NCBI RefSeq assembly: GCF_051020985.1
Contig: NC_135008.1
Location: 6,572,001-6,636,000 of the forward strand
Reading direction: 5' to 3'
Length of the DNA: 64,000 nucleotides
Source of the DNA: Nomia melanderi
Lineage: Eukaryota; Arthropoda; Insecta; Hymenoptera; Halictidae
This document shows positions 34,201 to 45,836 of the stretch, one piece after another. Each line of letters begins with the position of its first letter. Position 1 is the first letter of the stretch. A program made the translations under genes and the position numbers. The notes beneath the pieces are model-generated. The model saw only the letters and a list, made by a program, of their open reading frames with translations, did no database searches and had not been told where the DNA came from.

Positions 34201-37200
34201 GTGATGAACGAATAAAGCGTCTTATCGGCGTGTTTCACACAACAGCGTTTTTCGTTCGACACCGTCGGCCGTCTCGTTCTTCAGAGACTGCGCGTTCCAA
34301 TGTACTTTGCACCGGGACGATTCTTACATGTTCTTTCACCTTGCAAAAAACTCGAATGTTTTTCGATCGATCTCCGCGCGATATCGCGACCGTCGGTCGA
34401 GAGAAATTCTAAAATTACCGGTACAAATATTCGACGGGCTGCACGCTAGTCCTCCGTCATTTCTCAACCAGATACAATACAAATCTAGACGTATATAATA
34501 AAACAATTGGAAGCTTTCTCAAAGAAAACAAGTTTCTATTCAAAGGAATACTTTGACATTCGAATACTTCAATGTAAAAATATAACAAAGAAACCGCGCG
34601 GGCTTTCGATGATAATTTATAAGAAAATTATTTCAGTTTCTCGCAGAATTTCCATTGTAAATCAATTTCCTTGTCACCTAGTTGAAAATTAAGTTCAATA
34701 AAGAAACAAGTGATACCTTAAGGAACCCTTTGCACTCGGAAGGCTCCCAGTCATTTGATTCGACGCAAAACTAAAATCTGATACATAATGTTGAACTTTG
34801 TATAATGCCTTGATTGTGAAATATTGGAATAAAATAGCTCTATTCCTCGATGTACTTATTTCGCTTCGAGTTAGTTTCAAAGAATATCGTCTTCGCCTCG
34901 TCAAAAACATCTCTAGCGAGAAACTTCCGAGTGCAAAGGGTTAAAAGGGTTAAATTCTATGTTCCAAGGCTCGATGGTTTCGGATCGGCGTTGACGAAAC
35001 AGTCGGTCAGTCAGTTAGTCGGGACTTATCTGCTTACGTGTAATATAGATTATCGAATTGAATATTGAATCGAGATTCACTCACCGATGTAAAGGCTACG
35101 TTAAGAAGTAGATCGCCTATATCGGGTTCGCTATGCTCGCCGCGGCTTCCCGTGATGTCGAATTGCACCATGCCGGTGCAAGCCTTCCCCGTGAATCCGT
35201 GTCCGCTTTTCACTCGCAGACACTCGTCGTAATTGCCTAGCTGCTTGTAATTGCCCGTGATTATGCCCGATGGAATTTTCACGGACGCGTCGAACACTGG
35301 AATCCAGAAGAAGGTCTTTGCACTTTCCTCGTAATTCCTCCCGCTCCTTCTTGCTCGGTCGTGCAGTAATTTCCATTTATTTTACCGACAAGCCGTAACG
35401 TTTTCAAACATTCTCTCTTAACGAAATGGGTTGCGCGTTAATAGACAGGAGAAGAGTTTTGCGAAAAGGTGTATTGACACGTACGCCGGCTAAATTTCAG
35501 CTACCAGGAACGCGAGCGTCGGTGGGTATATTGATACATTTTTAAACATCAGTCGAACCGAAATTTGTAACTTACGAGAGAGAATAAGGAATTCGATTTA
35601 ATTTCACTTTGGGTTTGTGTTGTACATGTATCTAATAATTAAACGATGAACTAAAGATCCCGCATTATTGCGGAACCGGCGCGCAATGTGTTAAGTTTGA
35701 AGCTAGGAAAAACGATCAACCCTTTGCGGACGAGGAATTTTTTAAAGAAGGTGAATTGTACCTGGTATACTGAAATATTAGAATCTCTAGAGCAGAGTCT
35801 ATTGACCTTTTGTTATTTAAATCATTCGACTAATCGCTGGGGAACAGATATCGTCGATATTCGTTCCCGAAGGGGTTAAGGGGGGTTCCCGTGGTCTAAG
35901 AACTCGTATCTGACGGCAACGCGAGGAATTCCTTCGAAAGGAACTCCTCATTCCCGTGGAAATGCCAAAGAGCGTGAAATCAAAATACGGAGCGCTGTTA
36001 TCATCGAGAAAATTGAGGACAGAAGAACTCCTTGAAGCGGCGAGCGTTCAGCGACACAACATCAACCGGTTCCATTCGATTTGTTGTAAAGCCGATTGTT
36101 AAATGCCAACGCAGGATCGGCACTCGTTCCCAGGAATCCGCTTCGTTTCTGACTTAACCCTTTCAGGACGAACGTCTTCGTATTCACGGTGTCCAATATC
36201 CACAGTGATCCGATTAATTAACCCCTTGCCCTACAATATCGTGTCAGACTCGCGGTGAAGATTTCAAACGGAATTTAACAAACATAAATATTATTCAATA
36301 TGTTTGAAGGCAAACTGCATATTATTCCTGTGTTATCAATGATTATACCATAGTTTCAATGAATCATTAATAACAAAGTAGTTAGATCGATCACAGTTCA
36401 GAAAGAAATCATAGGGCAAGTTAACACGATGAATGTCGTGGGGGTCACCGGTGACCTCCAACCAAATCGAATTACTATTACTCAATTAAATGATTGTTTA
36501 AAAACATTTCTATATCCTAAATAATGCCATCTAATTCGATGACATTCAGCTAGATGAACGTGCGATAATAATGCAATTCGATCGAATGATCAAATATTAC
36601 ATTTCCATCTTATTTTTCTCTACGAAATCCTCCGGCCTTTACCGTGTTAAGTAACGAAACATCGATCTATAGTTTCCTCCTTTTGTAGTATTAACACTAG
36701 AACTACCAAACAGTCAAGTTGACTTTCCAAAATTTTTCTATAGAAACCCCAAGAGTGCATCTATCGAGACATCGATCACTCAAAATTTAGTTTGCGTACT
36801 ATTAAAACAATTTCTGTAGAAATTTCTTAGAGAAGGATCTATTGTTTTTTGAATAATTGTAATTTTGACTCATCTCGTAGTTCTAGTGTTAATAGTTCAG
36901 CGTATTTGAAAAGGTTCCTGGTGTTTCGAAGCAATCTTCGCGCGAAGGGTTAAATCTACTGGACGTATCGTTGTCTCTTCGATACGGATTCGTATCGAGA
37001 CGGTTCGTCATTCCCTTCGATCTCGCGAGCGCGAATCGCGTAATGGCCCAATGTCGTGTTAGGCGTGTTTGCGAACGATTGCATATACGGAAGTGCAAGA
37101 TACGCGCACGGGAATTGCGCGGTAACGCAAAATTGCGAAACGGGTCGGTCGATAAGGGCGGACGGGGAAAAATCTGGCTTCGATATCGGGCATTTTTCAG

Positions 37201-40200
37201 CGATGCCCGATAGCGAGGACGCGCGGGCCCGCGAGCCATTTGCGAGCGATCGCTCGCAAATAATCACGCGTCGATGGGTGACCAATCGAATCATTAGTTC
37301 CCCGAATTAATGGGTGGAATCGCGGAGCTCGCCACGGCGTTATCCGTGCTCGCGGAGTTAAACGCTCGCCGGAATCTGCTTAACCCCTTGCCTTGGAATA
37401 ACGTGCGATGGTGAAGATTTCAAACAGAATTTAATAAACGTAAATATTACTCAATTCTTGTGAATTCGAATGAAATGCCCTTTTTCTGTTACCAATGATT
37501 ATACTTTAGAGCAAAAGTAGGCATAGAATATGCATAGAATTTGTCTCCTTTCTCGATGAATTATTAATGACATCGTTGCGATGATTACAGCTGAGAAACA
37601 AGGGCAAGGGGTTAACTTCGTTGCAGTTTCACCGTTTGCTTCGACACGACGAAGATGTAAGATTGAATGATGAATAAGTATTCACCGATTGAGGGAAGAA
37701 TTATTAATTAATTCTTTGTAATAAGTACGTGAGAGACTCGAGGTTCCCGCGGTAGCCAACGCGTCGAGCAACTCTCGATTCCGAAGTATTCGCGGAACAA
37801 AATTTTCCACATGCTCGTTCGTGGCGCAGATTTCTACGACGTCAGGAGTCCTCTACCTCCTCCGAAGATCTCGAGATCATCGACTTGCAGAATCACGATC
37901 GACCTTCGCTCGAGGTTCGCGGGACCGTCGCGGTTTTATTGTTTTCAAGTAGGACTTTTGCACGGTGCGTCCTTCGGAACGGATGATTCTGATTTCTACG
38001 CCACTTTTTATCGATATATTTACTCGGATGGGATCGAATACGCTTTACAATAGACGCACGCGTAAGCGAGGAGCGCGACAAACAGCCAGGGTGGCGTCAA
38101 ATGAAAAATCGCGGAGGAGCAACGTGACAAATGTGAACGGCGCTTGTATTCGATTTGGCGGCAGATTATCCTCCAGCTCCGCCGCCTGCCGCGAAAGAAG
38201 AAGGGAAAATGGCTGCGGAGACGCGATACGCCGATCGCTCTCGGTCGTCATCGATGAAGATATCGACGGGGAAGCAAACGAACTCGTGACCTTAGAATGT
38301 CAATTCCTTGGAAATGCGCATCTGAATAAATCTCCGGCTCCCGGAACGATGTGTTATTAACCCTTGCCGCCACTGGAAATATCGTTTACTATCTGCGTCG
38401 TATTCTACACATTGACGTCATCTCTCCTTTTTCCTGTTTGCATTCTGAAGCATTTTTGCTAGGCGAGATTAACAACAACTTCTCTATTTTCCCTTTCCTC
38501 GTTTTTCCAGCGAACGGTGTCAGGACCGCGTCTCCCGCGGCGTTGATTACCGCCAAACTGATTTTCGCGCGTCGCCGACGAACTCGATCACAGGTTAAAA
38601 CCGCTCGGGTCACAGGTTAATGACATTTCGAGGCGCGATTCGCATTCTCTGTTTTGTGTTTGCAATTTAGAACGGAGCACAAAATAGTGCCGGCCGTCGA
38701 GGAGCGAGTCGACAAAGGTGAAGTGAAATGTTATGCGCGCACCTTCCTCTCCGAAACGATATGCGGTTTATCTGTGTCAACGTCGGGTGCAATTCGTCTC
38801 TTTCGGCCGATCCCCGGCGTATGCTAAAAAGAAGAGATTCGAATAACCGAAGGACGCGCCGTCGAAACGTCCAGGTAAAAGTGCGGCCTTGCGAAACCCA
38901 AAACGCGCATCCAAAAAAGAGCGGCGCACTTTCGTAAGGCGGTCGAGCGGCGCAATGGCGGGAGCGGCGGCGGCGGCGGCGGCGGCGACGGCGGCAGGTC
39001 CTCTAAATCTACGGCGCTGACACTTCTTGCATCAACATAATTCATCTGCCCGTAGCGTCGTTCAGCGTTCAACTATCCACCGCGTCCCTCTTTCGGAATA
39101 AAAAAGGAGAGCTGCATAAACGACCAGCCTTGAACCGCGCCATGACGCGTACAGCCTGATCCTCCATTTTTTTCACGCGCAGTTTCGCAAGAACGATCCC
39201 TGGATCCGCGCGCCGCGCGATCGGTACGCGGAATTTGAGTTATTCGACAGGTATCTGATCGATAAAGTCATGAAAATTTCAGGGAACACACCGCACGGTG
39301 ATTCCGGCGCTACCAGCGAGAGCGAATCAGCGCGATCGTACCTAGGAACACCTTCGAATCGCATTCCACTGGGCACGATACAATGTTTGGTAATTATCCG
39401 AGCCGGCGCGGACAATTTAAACTTCCTTCGGCCGGAATGCGACTGGACTCGCTGATTGCACACGCCAATTGCGATTTATTCTGGGACGGAACAGCGACGG
39501 TTTTATATAACTGGAAACAATAATCAGTGATTTAGTATCGCAATTATTACGCTGTAGTATTGTCCGGTTACTCGCGTTACTGAATGTCTTCATTCGACAT
39601 CGATCGTCTTATAATCGTTTCCAAGCAATTCGGAAGCTAACGTGTTAACCCTCTATGAACCCGTATGACTTTCATGTTTTATAGCAATATATCAGCATCT
39701 TGCTGGTTTATTTCATCTTGCACGGCAAAGTGGCGAAGAAAATTAACTAACTTCAACTTTTATACGCTCAGGCCTGAAAGTTCGTCATTGTAATTCCAAA
39801 GTTACAAGGTATGTTCGCTTCGATGGAATTATTAAAACTATTGGATAATTTGTATTTACAGGTGGGTATTTGTTAATTAATTAACATTTTATTCTACACG
39901 CGTTTTCTTATAATCGCGAGAAACGATCTGCCAACAGAGGGTTCAACGTTGTAACGGTTTACTTCTTTCTTCGAACGGAGCAATCGAATCTGGAAAATGC
40001 AGCCGAAAGTACCTCGGCCGATCGCGATCCGTGTGAAGGAAGCTTAAGAGACGCGTTGGTGTCGGAAAGAGGAAAGATCGATCGATCATCGGTCAGCGAG
40101 CAAAAAGACCGGCTCCGATATACAAGGACGGTCATCGGCACCGACGTTATTCCTTGTTGACCCAGTTCGTGTGCGACCCGTGACGCGCGCACCGCGATTC

Positions 40201-43146
40201 ACAGATTCGTTCGAATTTCTCGCCTCGTTCGGCTCAGGTAAAATTTCACGATTAAGAGAGACTGCCGCGGCTCGCTAGTAAGATCAGCCGACGCGTCGCT
40301 CGGCGAAAATAAATCGAGAAAAGACGAGCGGTATCGATTATTATTTTGTTGTGCAGCTGCGATTTGTCGAAACGCCAGCAAGATAAATGGAAGGTCGGCT
40401 AGCGGAAAGAAGCGCGGAGATACGCGGCTCGATGAATTAGCTCGCATGCGCTATTATAATCTGTTTTCTTGCCATTCATACGTTCAAGTAACAACAAGTC
40501 CCTCGATCCGATCGCCGCTTATATTTAGGCGAATCTTGAACTATTGGCGCGTCAACATCGCTAGAACGCGATACCGATCGTTTCGAAAGTGAGAGTCTCG
40601 ATAGCCGACGCGTCATTGTAGATTCGCCTTGTTCGACGAGAGGACCTGATCCTTCGATTTAACGTTTCGCGAATAACTATCGGGAAATCTAAGATTCTCC
40701 TATCCCGATGGACCAACGATAGAACGATCGAACGGAAAATGAGTCGCTCGGAAGGCAATGCGGTTAAAGAAAGAAAAATTGTGAAGATGAATGTTTTGGC
40801 TTCGGAAATGATTGTACAATATATTCAGAAGCTACGAAAGAAGGGCTTTCTGACCTAGGAAAAACGAAGAAACGAGTAGATCCTTTAACAACTAGAAAGA
40901 ATATTATCTATTCATAGGAAGCATCAAAGAATCGACTTAACCGCATTGTCTTCTAAGCGACTCGAGTACCGAGCGGTGTTTACTAAACTTTCGATTGACT
41001 TGTGCTTTAGAACGCGCGAATCGGTGAATCAGGTGAATGATCAATCTCTCGAGGAATGATCTGTGTCTTCGAAATAATTGTAAAAGAAGAAATCCGGTAG
41101 CTCGAGCGTTAAGAATCGTTCTTTTAGCCTGCGTATGAAATATTTTCACAGCGATACCGTGTTATTTTTACGACGGTCGGCTTCAATTGCGGGTCTCCTG
41201 AGTTCATCGCGTGAAACTGCTTCAGGTATGTTTATCTGCGACCGAAGGAGCAACTTTCGCGTAAAGAAGCTCGTTAAACGAGTGTCACGGGCATCTCTGC
41301 GGATTCACCGGGGTTATCCGAGCACTTCCGGCAGATTTCGAGGCCGCCGACAAGGCGTCGCGAAAACGAGGCGGACATTTATAAATAAAAATCACGGCGA
41401 ATTATGTAATCGTAATCGCCGGCGAGATTCCGTCTTTTCTCTTTTTGAACGCCAATGTCATCGGTGTTGCATCACCGGGCCTGCAACTTCGCCATGTTCT
41501 GAGAGAACGTCTGGCAGCTGGTGTGATCGCTAATGCCGGGCGTTCCCTTTGTTATAGAAACGGAACACCGCGAAAGAACGCGCCGGATATCTCGACGGAA
41601 CACTCGAACCTTCTTTTCTGGAAATAAATATGAAGCGTGGGTCGGATATCAGCGCGGAACGTTATGCAATTGAAGCGATGTGCAATGGACAGTATCGGCA
41701 GCAAGTGCGCAAATTCCATTTATCGGGGTGTTAATGGATTTACGGGTCAGTGGAGCGCGCGGCATGTGTAAAACCACTGAAAACACGAGCGGCTAATGTT
41801 GTTTTTATACGGAGATGACATTGTTGTGTTTCACGGCATAATTTTCTTACGCCGTATCGGCGTCTTCATTAGTTCGATTACAGTCAAGACTATAAACACG
41901 GTCACGTACGTACGCTTCGCGCGTTGAGGAAGGACGAGCTGATTGCGTTCCGTTCGAAATTGGTCGATTAAAAAAATGGGGGAAAAAGAACGAGAAATCG
42001 AACGGCCGTAAACGGAAGTCGAGACGGAGAAATTTCGAGCGAAATTCGATAAACGTTGCGCAATTTCGACTTCGTTCGCGGAGAGAAAAAACTTGCAATC
42101 TTCGAATCGCTATCGAAGTCACCTCGACGGTATATTTTTACGAATGTCTCGCACCGTGTACTTCGAGCCCGGGTGGGATCGCGCGAGAAATAATTGTGTT
42201 ATTGGAAGAGGGACGGGTAACGTGGCCGACACCAAAAACTGACCAAGTAATCGCGCGCTTCCGGTGAGGGGCGAATTTTTAGCGGTCGGGATCGCAGGGT
42301 GAAAGTCGGTGAATTCCATGGAATTTCCACGAGGAACGGTTTCCACGATCATTAATGGTTCGTAACATTGGAACTTGACCTTCAGCTGGCGCGTGCAGTA
42401 GACATCCGCAGGAACGTAATCTCTGGAAGTATTACAAATGGCGCTACATGAAGGCATCATTGTTGTTGAATCACGTAATTCGTCGATGGGAACTCGGTTA
42501 ATTTTCGAAGTCAAACGATAACGATAATCTTCTACTCGCGGTTCGGCGGGGTCAATGCCGATGTATCGACTATTTTCGGAGCGTTATTGTCAACTAACGG
42601 AGTTTCCCCGGAAGTGTCCTGAAAATATTTTCATCGGTGACGCACGCCGGGCGCGGATTTAAAAAAAGAAGAAAAGGGAAAAAGGGGGGGGGGGGAGGGG
42701 AATCGCGTTCACGGCTTAACGGCCGAATACGCGGTCCGAACGAAAAAGAAAAATCTTGCGGCCGACGTGACGGATTAAACGGTAAAACGACCGATGAAAC
42801 TTCGTGGAGCCCGTGCCCCGCTGCGAACAATGCTCGTCTTACATGAAAGAAACAGGCCCATCGAACGATTCGTACTAAAAACGCAGGACGAGCGGTCGTT
42901 GACCGCTTAAAATGAAATTTCTAGTCCGTGGGAGTTCCCAAAATTTTTTTCGTTCGAGACCGCGTTCGTCATCCGGTGTACCTTTCACCTACTGTACACA
43001 GACGGTCGGTTCCTTTCTTCTTAAATGTCAGCAAGAATCGTTCACCCTTTGTGGGCCAGGTTGTTCCTTCGGCCGGGGAAAAAGTGACTCGAATCGCTAT
43101 CTAATTCTTTGGATGGTTTCAAAATAGCATGCTAGAGGTGAAGGAC

Positions 43147-43201
<55 letters not shown>

Positions 43202-45664
43202 GTCGGCCAGACGAGTCTGCGAAATCGTTTCACGGAGAAACGAATAGAGAAGAGAGACGGACAGAGAAAGGGAGACGCGGAGAAATCCAGGCGGCAACCT
43301 TTCGACACCTTCTTTCATTTTCTTTCGAAATTTCGAAATTTCGAAAACGGAACCGCTGCTCCCGATGCGGACGGATCGGTGAAACGGTACTTTTACGAGC
43401 GCGTCTGCGGCTCCCTTTCGATCCAATTGTTCCTCTCGAATATCGGGGAGTCCGTTAGACCGGCGTCGTTAGATAATCACGCGCGAATACGTTAGGACCG
43501 ATCGCTCGAAGCATTTTTATGGCGGCGATCTCTATTACTGCTCGCTTTCTATTCGGGAGGACCGGTGTGAGAGGGGTCAACGACCCGCGAAACCAATTGA
43601 GCAATCCACGAAACCGAGACCGGCTGCATCAGTCATCGGTGCCGGCCGAAAAGAACCATACGTGTCCTAAAAACGTACAACTATTGCCGCTGGCGCGTAC
43701 GCCTCGCCCGTCGGGAGGGGATTCACTCGAATCCGGTCTTTGAATTCAAATTTCGCGTGCGTCCCCTGAAATCTTTCACTCGCTAAGAACTTTCAAATGT
43801 CGGAGACCCGTTTGAACCGGCGCGTTTTGTCATCTCCATGCTCCGCGGGCGTGAACGTCGATCGAACCGATTTCAAATTGGTTGCCGAACCTCTGGAAAA
43901 TATCATTATCTGGAGGCAATTGCACCCAGTGGAAAGAAAATATTTTTCTCTCGTTGGAAAACCCGTTCGGACGTCGATTACGCGTTATCTTCGCGTATCG
44001 CGCGCGCGTTCGAGGATGTAATTCTCTTTTCTGGATTTCGTCAAATTACGCGTGATTTCTTTCGATCGGTACGAGAACTCTGAGGAATCGTCTGAAATGA
44101 CACCGCCTTCCGATCGGTCCGAATTGTTTCTCCTCGGAATAGAGTTGTCAGGGTAATTGAACGTAGCTTGCGTCGCGATTCAATTGCAACTATTCCACGT
44201 TCGCACCGGCAGATTTTCCTATGGACGATATTGAAATCTCTTGGAATTTTCTAGGTTAATCCGATAAGAGGAGGGAAGCGGACACGACCGAACCAACGCT
44301 TGCATGCTTGCGACATGTTCACAATGCAGCTCGAACTTGCTCGATAATTCGGTCAACCAACCCAACCTGTGAACTCCTGAACAGCGCGATGATGCATCGC
44401 GGATTCTTTTCTTCTCCGCGATACGAACAGATCAACACGACCTTCTTTCCAAGAATCAAACACCTCGTGATCCCGCGTTCTTGGGGGAGCCGCGCATTCG
44501 AAAAACTTCGCGAATCATGTAGCCTCTCGATAAACTACCGAGGCAGAATGCAGAAGCTAGGGCGATCTCGCTAAGTTCCCTCTTCTTGGAAATTGATTAC
44601 AGCTGAGCGTGAAGTTCCGATTACCGAAGATTCATCCGAGAAAAAGTATTTGATTCCGATCGTATTGTTGCCGTGAATGTACCAAACGAGTTGTTTAAAT
44701 TGTAACTGATTGCTCGCTGCTTATCAACGCACCATTGCACGCCTTAAAGGCTCGATCGAGCCTTCGATATATCTTTGAGTACTTTATCGACCGGTAAACT
44801 GTAATTGATCGACGTCATGACAATTACGTATCTCTCTCTTCCAAATAACGCGTCTTTCGAGAGCACCGTTAGCACTGGGAGAAATTCTTTTAGGCGGTGT
44901 AACTTTGTCGATAGCTACGGAAATAGATATCCACAGAAACCTATGCTACTCTGTATTCTGCCAGAAGATTTCGATCCACAAAGCCCCGTTTCATCTTCTG
45001 CCAGATAAGAAGATCCATTTACAACGTGTTTACTTTCAACATCTGACATAACAGTCAAAACTGTTACAGCCAAATTTCTTATCGTATTTTTTCGGCGTGC
45101 GCTGAGTAAGTTGACACTTAAACTTCGTGACACGCCCGACCGTTCGCAATCAGCGTCGAATTATCGGTGACCATTGTTTTTCGAACGAAAGTTCCTGTTG
45201 CTGACTTTTAAACCGCGCATCCAAATGTTATCTACGCTCTTCGAGTCGTTCGAAAAAAAAGAGCAACGCGCAACCGTCACGATCAATCGATGAACCAGTG
45301 ACTCTGATCCATTTCGCTAGGTCTAGGGTTCGTTAACTTCGATTCAAACTTGGCCCTGGACGGGTGAAAGTTTACGGTGAAAGTGTACGCGGTAACGATC
45401 GGATAAACGAAAAATCGACTTACTCTGAAGAGCCCAGGGTGTGTAGCGGTCGACTTCTTTCAAATAAAGGGCGCTGTCCCGGAGGCATTGCTCGGACGCG
45501 CCGTCGGAGGGTGCGAAAGGTTTCGCAAGGAACTCGAGGACGGTTTCCGGTCTGACTGCGCCGGCGAAGTTCTCCGAGGACGCGACGAGTACCAGAAGAT
45601 GCAGGAGAACCGGCGAAAAGAGCCGTGGGCCACTGGAGAGCCCGACGAGAACGAGGAAACGCAT
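28287..45664 (-). CDS. NRF-6-type (nose resistant to fluoxetine) acyltransferase-3 membrane protein
   Basis: Eleven exons (minus strand, 5' to 3'): 45424-45664, 35085-35296, 33236-33453, 32511-32602, 31824-32017, 31272-31607, 30759-30958, 30398-30530, 29992-30181, 28974-29116, 28287-28856. They sum to 2529 nt, 842 residues, with every junction phase-compatible. Exon 1 encodes a signal peptide (residues 1 to about 36) and the start of the extracellular NRF domain (CLRDSALYLKEVDRYTPWALQ). Exons 2-3 finish it, with conserved cysteines (NYDECL, GKACTG, CVPSSCNHT). Exons 4-10 form the multipass acyltransferase-3 domain: CLDGLRYLSICWIICGHTVY with the family's GH pair (H301), FFLLSGVLMAY, YLRLTPAY, CLSQSWYLATDMQ, KLTYSAYLCHYV. 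Exon 11 adds a last membrane helix and a roughly 150-residue polar Ser/Asp-rich tail. C. elegans NRF-6 members act in lipid/yolk transport and drug uptake; the insect substrate is unknown. The AAAG acceptor at 29117 and TTTTAG acceptor at 32018 were chosen for phase and family alignment and are the least certain joins. Confidence 0.9.
29529..29970. mobile_element. Family F MITE with nested family B
   Basis: TTAACCTTTTGCGGACGAAT left; CTTCGTCCGCGAAGAG-TTAA right. Body blocks (AAGTCGCGAACAAATGATTG; AGAAATCGATATATAATTTA) flank the inserted B element. Confidence 0.82.
29662..29894. mobile_element. Family B MITE nested in family F
   Basis: TTAACCCTTTGAACTCTGTA left; CTGGAGTGCTAAGGG-TTAA right. 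Confidence 0.8.
32079..32278. mobile_element. Family F MITE in an NRF-6-like intron
   Basis: TTAACCCTTCGCGGACGAAG left; GCTCGTCCGCGAAAGGG-TTGA right. Starts 62 bp upstream of the exon ending at 32017, on the 5' side of that exon's acceptor. Confidence 0.82.
33604..33842. mobile_element. Family E MITE in an NRF-6-like intron
   Basis: TTAACTCGACTTCAATGG left; GCTGCATTCAACGCG-TTAA right; the GGTGACCCCCAACTAAATCG signature is present. Confidence 0.75.
34722..34945. mobile_element. Family B MITE in an NRF-6-like intron
   Basis: AGGAACCCTTTGCACTCGGA left (TTAA mutated); TTCCGAGTGCAAAGGG-TTAA right. Confidence 0.8.
35716..35879. mobile_element. Family F MITE
   Basis: TCAACCCTTTGCGGACGAGG left; ATTCGTTCCCGAAGGGG-TTAA right. 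Confidence 0.7.
36218..36424. mobile_element. Family C MITE
   Basis: TTAACCCCTTGCCCTACAAT left; ATAGGGCAAG-TTAA right, with the terminal GGGG lost. Shares its right TTAA with the family E element that follows. Confidence 0.75.
36421..36650. mobile_element. Family E MITE
   Basis: TTAACACGATGAATGTCGTG left; CCGGCCTTTACCGTG-TTAA right; GGTCACCGGTGACCTCCAAC follows the left end. Confidence 0.75.
36691..36892. mobile_element. Family A MITE
   Basis: TTAACACTAGAACTACCAAA left; CTCGTAGTTCTAGTG-TTAA right. Followed by a family F right-arm fragment (36893-36954, CTTCGCGCGAAGGG-TTAA). Confidence 0.85.
37380..37615. mobile_element. Family C MITE
   Basis: TTAACCCCTTGCCTTGGAAT left; AAGGGCAAGGGG-TTAA right. 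The most complete family C copy. Confidence 0.85.
38961..38996. repeat. (GGC)n microsatellite
   Basis: About 12 GGC-type triplets with one GAC interruption, in the NRF-6-like first intron, in very CpG-rich sequence. Confidence 0.85.
39645..39945. mobile_element. Family J TTAA element (CCCTCTATGAACCC left end)
   Basis: TTAACCCTCTATGAACCCG left; CTGCCAACAGAGGG-TTCAAC right; imperfect. It is the rightmost element of this type I could recognise. It abuts a decayed H-like element on its left (about 39480-39648). Confidence 0.5.
43147..43200. repeat. (CT)n microsatellite
   Basis: About 25 CT dinucleotides, nearly perfect, in the NRF-6-like first intron. Confidence 0.9.
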
Positions 45665-45800
45665 CGTGGTCGCGTTCGATGGAATATAGTCCGTGTTTCG
45701 GGGCCGAAGCACGTGGCGGCCGCACGGGTCACGTGTCCACTGGTGGCCTAGGTGTGCACGCGTCAAAGGAGGCGGCAAAGTACGAGACGTCAAAACGTGA

Positions 45801-45836
45801 ACTGTACGTTCTGTCAATCGCTGGTGCATTTATATA
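45801..45836 (-). promoter_or_regulatory. Putative TATA plus initiator promoter of the NRF-6-like gene
   Basis: On the minus strand, TATATAAAT (45828-45836) is followed about 33 nt later by TACAGTTC, an arthropod-like initiator with CAGT at 45801-45804. The spacing is canonical for a TATA/Inr core promoter. It implies a 5'UTR of about 140 nt to the ATG at 45664, with no need for an upstream exon. Confidence 0.55.

Larger units (their letters stand above)
35297..45423 (-). other. 10.1-kb first intron of the NRF-6-like gene
   Basis: Separates the signal-peptide exon from the rest. The first 5 kb hold several TTAA elements (35716, 36218, 36421, 36691, 37380, 39645). The remainder, about 40-45.4 kb, is CpG-rich unique sequence with short simple repeats: (GGC)n at 38961-38996, poly(G) at 42684-42700, (CT)n at 43147-43200. 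Long first introns often carry enhancers, but no specific site is identifiable. Confidence 0.7.

Noticed and set aside
41135..41533. 132-codon plus-strand ORF in the NRF-6-like first intron
   Set aside because: Arg/Ser-rich, no domain, wholly intronic and antisense to the host gene.
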